Source: Mytilisepta virgata
Taxonomy: Eukaryota; Mollusca; Bivalvia; Mytilida; Mytilidae
Assembly (NCBI GenBank): GCA_028015205.1
Contig: CM051511.1
Coordinates: forward strand, 5,704,001-5,768,000
Reading direction: 5' to 3'
Length of the DNA: 64,000 nucleotides
Shown: piece by piece, positions 37,801 to 43,800 of the stretch
Position numbering within the stretch: position 1 is the first letter of the stretch
Layout: every line of letters starts with the position of its first letter
The notes under the pieces: model-generated
What the model saw: only the letters and a program-made list of their open reading frames with translations
Database searches by the model: none
Told to the model about the DNA's origin: nothing
Program-made: the position numbers and the translations under genes

Positions 37801-40800
37801 TCAACATTGCAAACATTTTTCAATTTACATTTCACTTCCATCTCAAATAGTTTTGGAGATAAATGCAAAAATGTTAAAATTTTAAAAATTTGACAAAAAA
37901 GGGCAATAACTCCTAAATGGGTTTTGGGATTTCCTTTAAAATTTCAGGGTATGTAGATCTCAACATGGCAAACATTTTTCAAATTTACATTTCACTTCTA
38001 TCTCAAATAGTTTTGGAGATAAATGACGAAAAATGTTAAATTATGAAAATTTGACGAAAAAAGGACAATAACTCCTAAATGGGTTTTGGAATTTCCTTCA
38101 AAATTTCAGGGTAGGTAGATCTTGTCATGCTGATCAAATTTACCCCGCGTCAGATTTTCGATATCTGTAACGGTTTTTGAGTTATTAGCAAAAAACAGCA
38201 ATTTACCCCTATGTTCTATTTTTAGTAACAGCGGCCATGTTTTTCGACGAATCAAAAATCCCCACATCAGTTCTATGCAGGGTACCCTAAGCAACAATCT
38301 TACCAAGTTTCATATGATTTTGAATAGTAGTTTCAGAGAAGAAGATTTTTGAAATAATAACATAAAAAAAAGCCAAAAATGTGAAAAAAGGGCAATAACT
38401 CCTAAATGGGTTTTGGAATTTCCTTCAAAATTTCAGGGTAGGTAGATCTTGTCATGCTGATCAATTTTACCACGCGTCAGATTTTCGATATCTGTAACGG
38501 TTTTTGAGTTATTAGCAAAAAACAGCAATTTACCCCTATGTTCTATTTATAGTAACGGCAGCCATGTTTTTCGACATTTCAAAAATTTTAAACGATAGAA
38601 ATTTTCCAGATGCCCTAAAGAACAATTCTGCAAAGTTAGGTTGAAGTCGGTCCAGTAGTTTAGGACGAGTTAACATTTGAAAAAGTTTACAGACGACGAC
38701 GACGACGACGGACGCCAAGTGATGGCAATAGCTCACATGGCCTATGGCCAGGTGAGCTAAAAAGTGTCCTTTATATAGATTTTAATTTTATAAGCTTTGT
38801 TCATGACAGAGAGATTTGCACACTGATCATTATAGACAGTGATTTGCTAATTAGAGGTGTCCTTTAAAACAGTATTGATGTAACAATAAACATACCATTT
38901 TTCCAACATAATCTGGGTCATCTGAGTGTTCTATACTGGAATCAGGTTTGATATTGGATATATATATATTAACATCCTGAAGAGAACCACCAGTAGCCTT
39001 AATGACTATTTCATTATTCCTGTCTGTTCTCATTACATAACCAGGAAATGGAGCAACTATCTGAAAACGAGATGGAAAATTTTTTTTATTTATGTGTGAA
39101 TAAGTTTTATATTAGGCCACTTGTAAATTTTTACTTTCTCTTCCCTTCCCTTTCAAAATTTTTACAGCAAATTTTAGGACTTTAAACTGAAAACCAATAT
39201 ATTAAATAATGGTCTCATGTCTTGACACTAAAATACAACAATTAGGGAGAAAACTAGCAAATTGTCAAAATTTAAAATTTTTGTCTTTATATCGACATTT
39301 TCAACTTCCATATGATCAACCTGTTCATTTCACATCAAGAATATGAAAAAGATATAATATTTAATAATTTCAATATTGTAATTTGAGTTTGCTTTAAGGA
39401 ATAAGTCATTATCATTCCTAAAATAAAGTCAAAAACCTGCCATGTTGCTTTATTTTATTTCTTGTTTACTGAAATTTAAATGGATTATATTTCATTTTTT
39501 CCAAAAGAATGAAAATAAAATTTGATAAGATCAATTCAAAATCAATATCTTTATAGCCTAATTTGCTATCCCAACAACTATGACCTATGAAATAGCAAGC
39601 ATATAATGATAAGAAAAATAAAAGTACATGTTGTTATAAAACATGAGATACTGTGGATTACCACAGTTTATCATACCAATTTTCATTGTTCATTAAATTT
39701 CTGAACCAAGCGGGTAATATAATTTTACAGTAATAAAACATATTGGACATGCATTTTGGGGGTTTCACTGGAAACTACAAAAACCCGTATTCAATGAAAT
39801 AAAGTGGATCAACAGTAAATTGTAAAAAAAAACATGTTTTAATGTATTTAACTTATACCAAAAAGTGAACCATGATAGCAAAATAGTAAAAGGCACATCC
39901 TATGAGGAAGTGAATGTGCTTTCTGTAGGCAACATGGGTACTATAACAGGAATTTCTCCTAAATTTGCTTTTAATCATTAAACATGCATATCATTGATTC
40001 TTATTATTACCACTTCATCATTTTCTGCTTCCAAATCCACACCATCAGACCAGTATTCATCAACACCTCCTTTATTCAATTTAGCAGGATAAAATCCTTC
40101 ACCATCGCAACCACTTCCTTTAAGTCTGGTGTCCCTAGGAAATTCCTTGTGAATCTTTGGACCAAATATTCTGTCAATGATGGACCTTGCAAACTGGTAT
40201 CTACATGTAAAATTTAAATACATTTATACTGTAATGCTGACAGAAACATCAATCCCAGTGACATAAACTACACTTAACACACTTGTCTGGGCAAAATCTA
40301 AAATAACTTTAGACATTGACCAAAATGCCTTACCATAGGCACCTGACAAAAAATGTTTACTTACATCTATTTGACAAAGCTATTTCAAACTGACAAACTC
40401 TGACATCTGTTGAAGCAATTTCAAAGAAAAAAGATATCTATTTCTCTTCCAAGATACTCAAAGCCAAACATTAGAAATTCCTAAAATTAATCGACACTGT
40501 TGCTCAAAGCCAACATTAAATATCAATCAATTACTAAATAGTGGTGCTCAAAGACAACATTAGAAATTCCTAAAATACTCAACAGTGATGCTCAAAGACA
40601 ACAAAATACTCAATAGTGGTACTCAAAGACAACATTAGAAAACCCTAAAATACTCAACAGTGGTGCTCAAAGACTAAAACTATTTTTGTAGGTTTGATGA
40701 GTGTCTGACAATAAAAAATGTGATGCTGAGGGTGGAATTTTCTTATCTTACATCTTTCTGTATGAATGATTAATTTTCCCTCATTACAGACAAAAAAAAT

Positions 40801-43800
40801 TCACAGAAATAGATTGGAAGTGAGAATTTCTGCCACAACAGAATTTTTTTTCCTACAGAACGAAGAATTCTAGATAGAAAAAAAAACAAAATAATCAGAA
40901 AGATCATACGTAATTTGGTACTACAAGTATAAAACTTGAAATTAAATTCTAAATGAGAATCATATATAGGTTTCTATTGTAAGAAATTTATTTTTAATAT
41001 TTTTTATGCAAATCCCAGAAGGTTGTGTTTTCTTGACATTTTGACATTATGATGTCGGGGATATGTACTGTGATGTGATGTAAGGATATTCCACATGTGT
41101 ATCTTACATCGGCAAACTTGGTCTTCAACAGCTTGTAATGAGAGAAAAGAAAATACTCAATGGAGGTGCTCAAAGACAACATTTATTTCCCTAAAATACT
41201 CAATAAAGGTGCTAAAAGATTAGAAATATTTTCAACATGATATATCTTCTCCTAAAAACAGCATATCTCCATTCCGGAATTAAGATTTCTATTCCATTCT
41301 ATTCTATTCAGCTAATGTACATACCCTTCTTTAAGAATATCATAACCTTTCTTGACTGCCTTTACTGTTCCAAAAACACTGTCATATAACTTTAAGAATG
41401 GATCTATGAAGCCAATCAGTGGTTTAAATGGTTCTAACAAGTCATTCACAAGGTTTGTGATGTTACGGGTAATTTCTTTCCTTAATTCAATCTAAAAATA
41501 ATTGCATTCAGATTTTAAATGTAGTTAATAGTTAAAATAAGGCTCTTGGTAAAAATAAATCACTCACTTAGAATAATCATGGTTAGCTGCTACAAGCAAT
41601 AAAGCCATGCAAGATACTTCCAATGCCAATGATATAAAATCATTATTTTAGAAATAATCAATTGCTCACAATGAATAAAATGTATTAAAAAACATTGCCT
41701 AGGTTTGATCTAAATTTTTAAAAATTGTTACAGATAATTAAAGGAAAAAAACAAAGAATCACATACTGTAGAAAATTTTCCCTTTGTAAATGTAGCAATT
41801 GGATCATCATCATTTCGAACTTTCTCTTCCAGCCAGTCTCTACTGTGGTGGGTGATGGCTTGAAATGCTGCCTTTGACAAACCTGTTACAATCTCAAACT
41901 GGTGTGGTATGTCAAACCAATAAGGCTTGTCATCTAAATGTAAAATGGTGTGATTTCTGACTATTACTTACTTTATAGATACTATCACAGTTATTGTGCA
42001 ATATATTTTCTGCTTTTCTCTATGTAAGATGTTTTTACAAATATTTTTCCTTTGGAATTAGGTCAGTTCTTAAGTACTAATTTGTGCAATTTGTAGTGGT
42101 CTAGTTTGGTTTGCTTTTATTGGGGTTTTGGTCACATTCAGTACATTTGTGTGTATTGTAATGGCCAGTTTTTAGTACTAGTGGTGACTAATCTACAGTG
42201 CACAATGAATACTGGCCTTTGAAATGAAAACTCTCAATCCAGAAACTGATATGAAGATTCAAATGAACAAATTCATATCATATACTGATATGAAGATATT
42301 CTGGTCCATAAAAAAATTGAGAAATTATAAATCTAAATAATAATGAGAAGTTCATGTGCATAACTGCCTTTCTAAGTTGTACACAAGGCAACAGAATAAA
42401 TATAAAAAATGTAAACTAAAAATACAAAGTAATTAACTGGCTGGTGTAAAAATCAATTTTCTTCAGTGCAACCTATTACTCGCCTTTTCCATTTATAATA
42501 AACTTATTGCTAACCTTTGAGAAAAAAGCAAGCTTCCTGTGTCTTGTTTATAGATTCTAACATTGACATGACTGAACTGTATATCCTGTAAAATAAACAA
42601 TTAATTTTTATGTTTCTGAGTTTAGTGTGCCATCCATTTTGATGAACTAGTATACATTATTGTTTAGGGGCCAGATGAAGCCCGCCTCCGGGTGCGAGAT
42701 TTTCTCGCTGCATTGAAGACCCATTGGTAGCCTCAAGCTATTTTCTGCTCTTTGGTCGGGTTGTTGTCTCTTTGACAAATTCCCCGTTTCCATTCTCTAT
42801 TCTAAATATATATAAAACATACGAAAGGATATGGTCGGGGATGATTCTGTCAGTATGGGTACAAAAGCAGAATACTATACTGGAATCTCATTTTCTATGG
42901 ATGATAAAGAAACTATAATGGGCCCTAATGGAAATATATCTACCAAAAAGTAGAATTCCAAATAAAATGAAATAGAACCATCCATTTATGATGGATAAAT
43001 TATTTTCAAAAAATCAAGATGTGCATATGACAAAGACAAAGTAAAAGAAAAATGCTTTTATTTCTGTTCTTCATCTTATTGTGTCTTTTCAAAACTCAAT
43101 TTTTTTTTTGGCAACCAATCACAAATGTTTCTTTAAATTGAAAGTAAAAGAAATTACTCTACCTTTTTGTTTCCAAAAGGCAGAAAATACTTATTATCTT
43201 TTCCAATAATGAAATGTTTCAAATATTTTAGGAGAATATATTTTCAATTTTTTGTGTGCAATTCGTTGACTTTTGTGCAAAATATGATATGACAACAAAT
43301 AAAAATGTGATGTTGCTGAATATTTGCAAGTTTTGTTTCCAAATATTTTAACCATGTTGATTTTTAGGACATACCTAATTGTTTTTTTGAAATGTACACA
43401 ATTGTACTAAAGTCTGGAGTTTTTCATCAAGAAATCAGCTACCGAAGTATGTGCGACAAACAGTGGTTATGGGTTAAACATAATTCTTTGCTAAATGTTA
43501 ATCAAGTCAAACAGTACCTAAACAATTGATGCCACAAGTTCATTTTTAAGATCTTTTTGAATATATGCTAGAATATCTGGTTGCAAATTTCGCAATTTTT
43601 TTTTTATATTTTCGATACAAAAAAATCTTCAATTCCCAAAGAACACTTCAGTGTCTATAAAAACAGTATTGTCAAACTGTACAATAAAACAATATTTCTG
43701 TTCTACAAATTTTACTACACAGTCTATTAACTGCATAAAGTGGCTACAATAAAATTAATGTAAACATACTTCCCAATAATATCATTTTAATTTTATCAGA

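Noticed and set aside
36881..40200. Bacterial contamination as the source of the M23-like sequence
   Set aside because: The domain is split by two phase-0 introns with normal splice sites and joins in frame to the rest of the gene.
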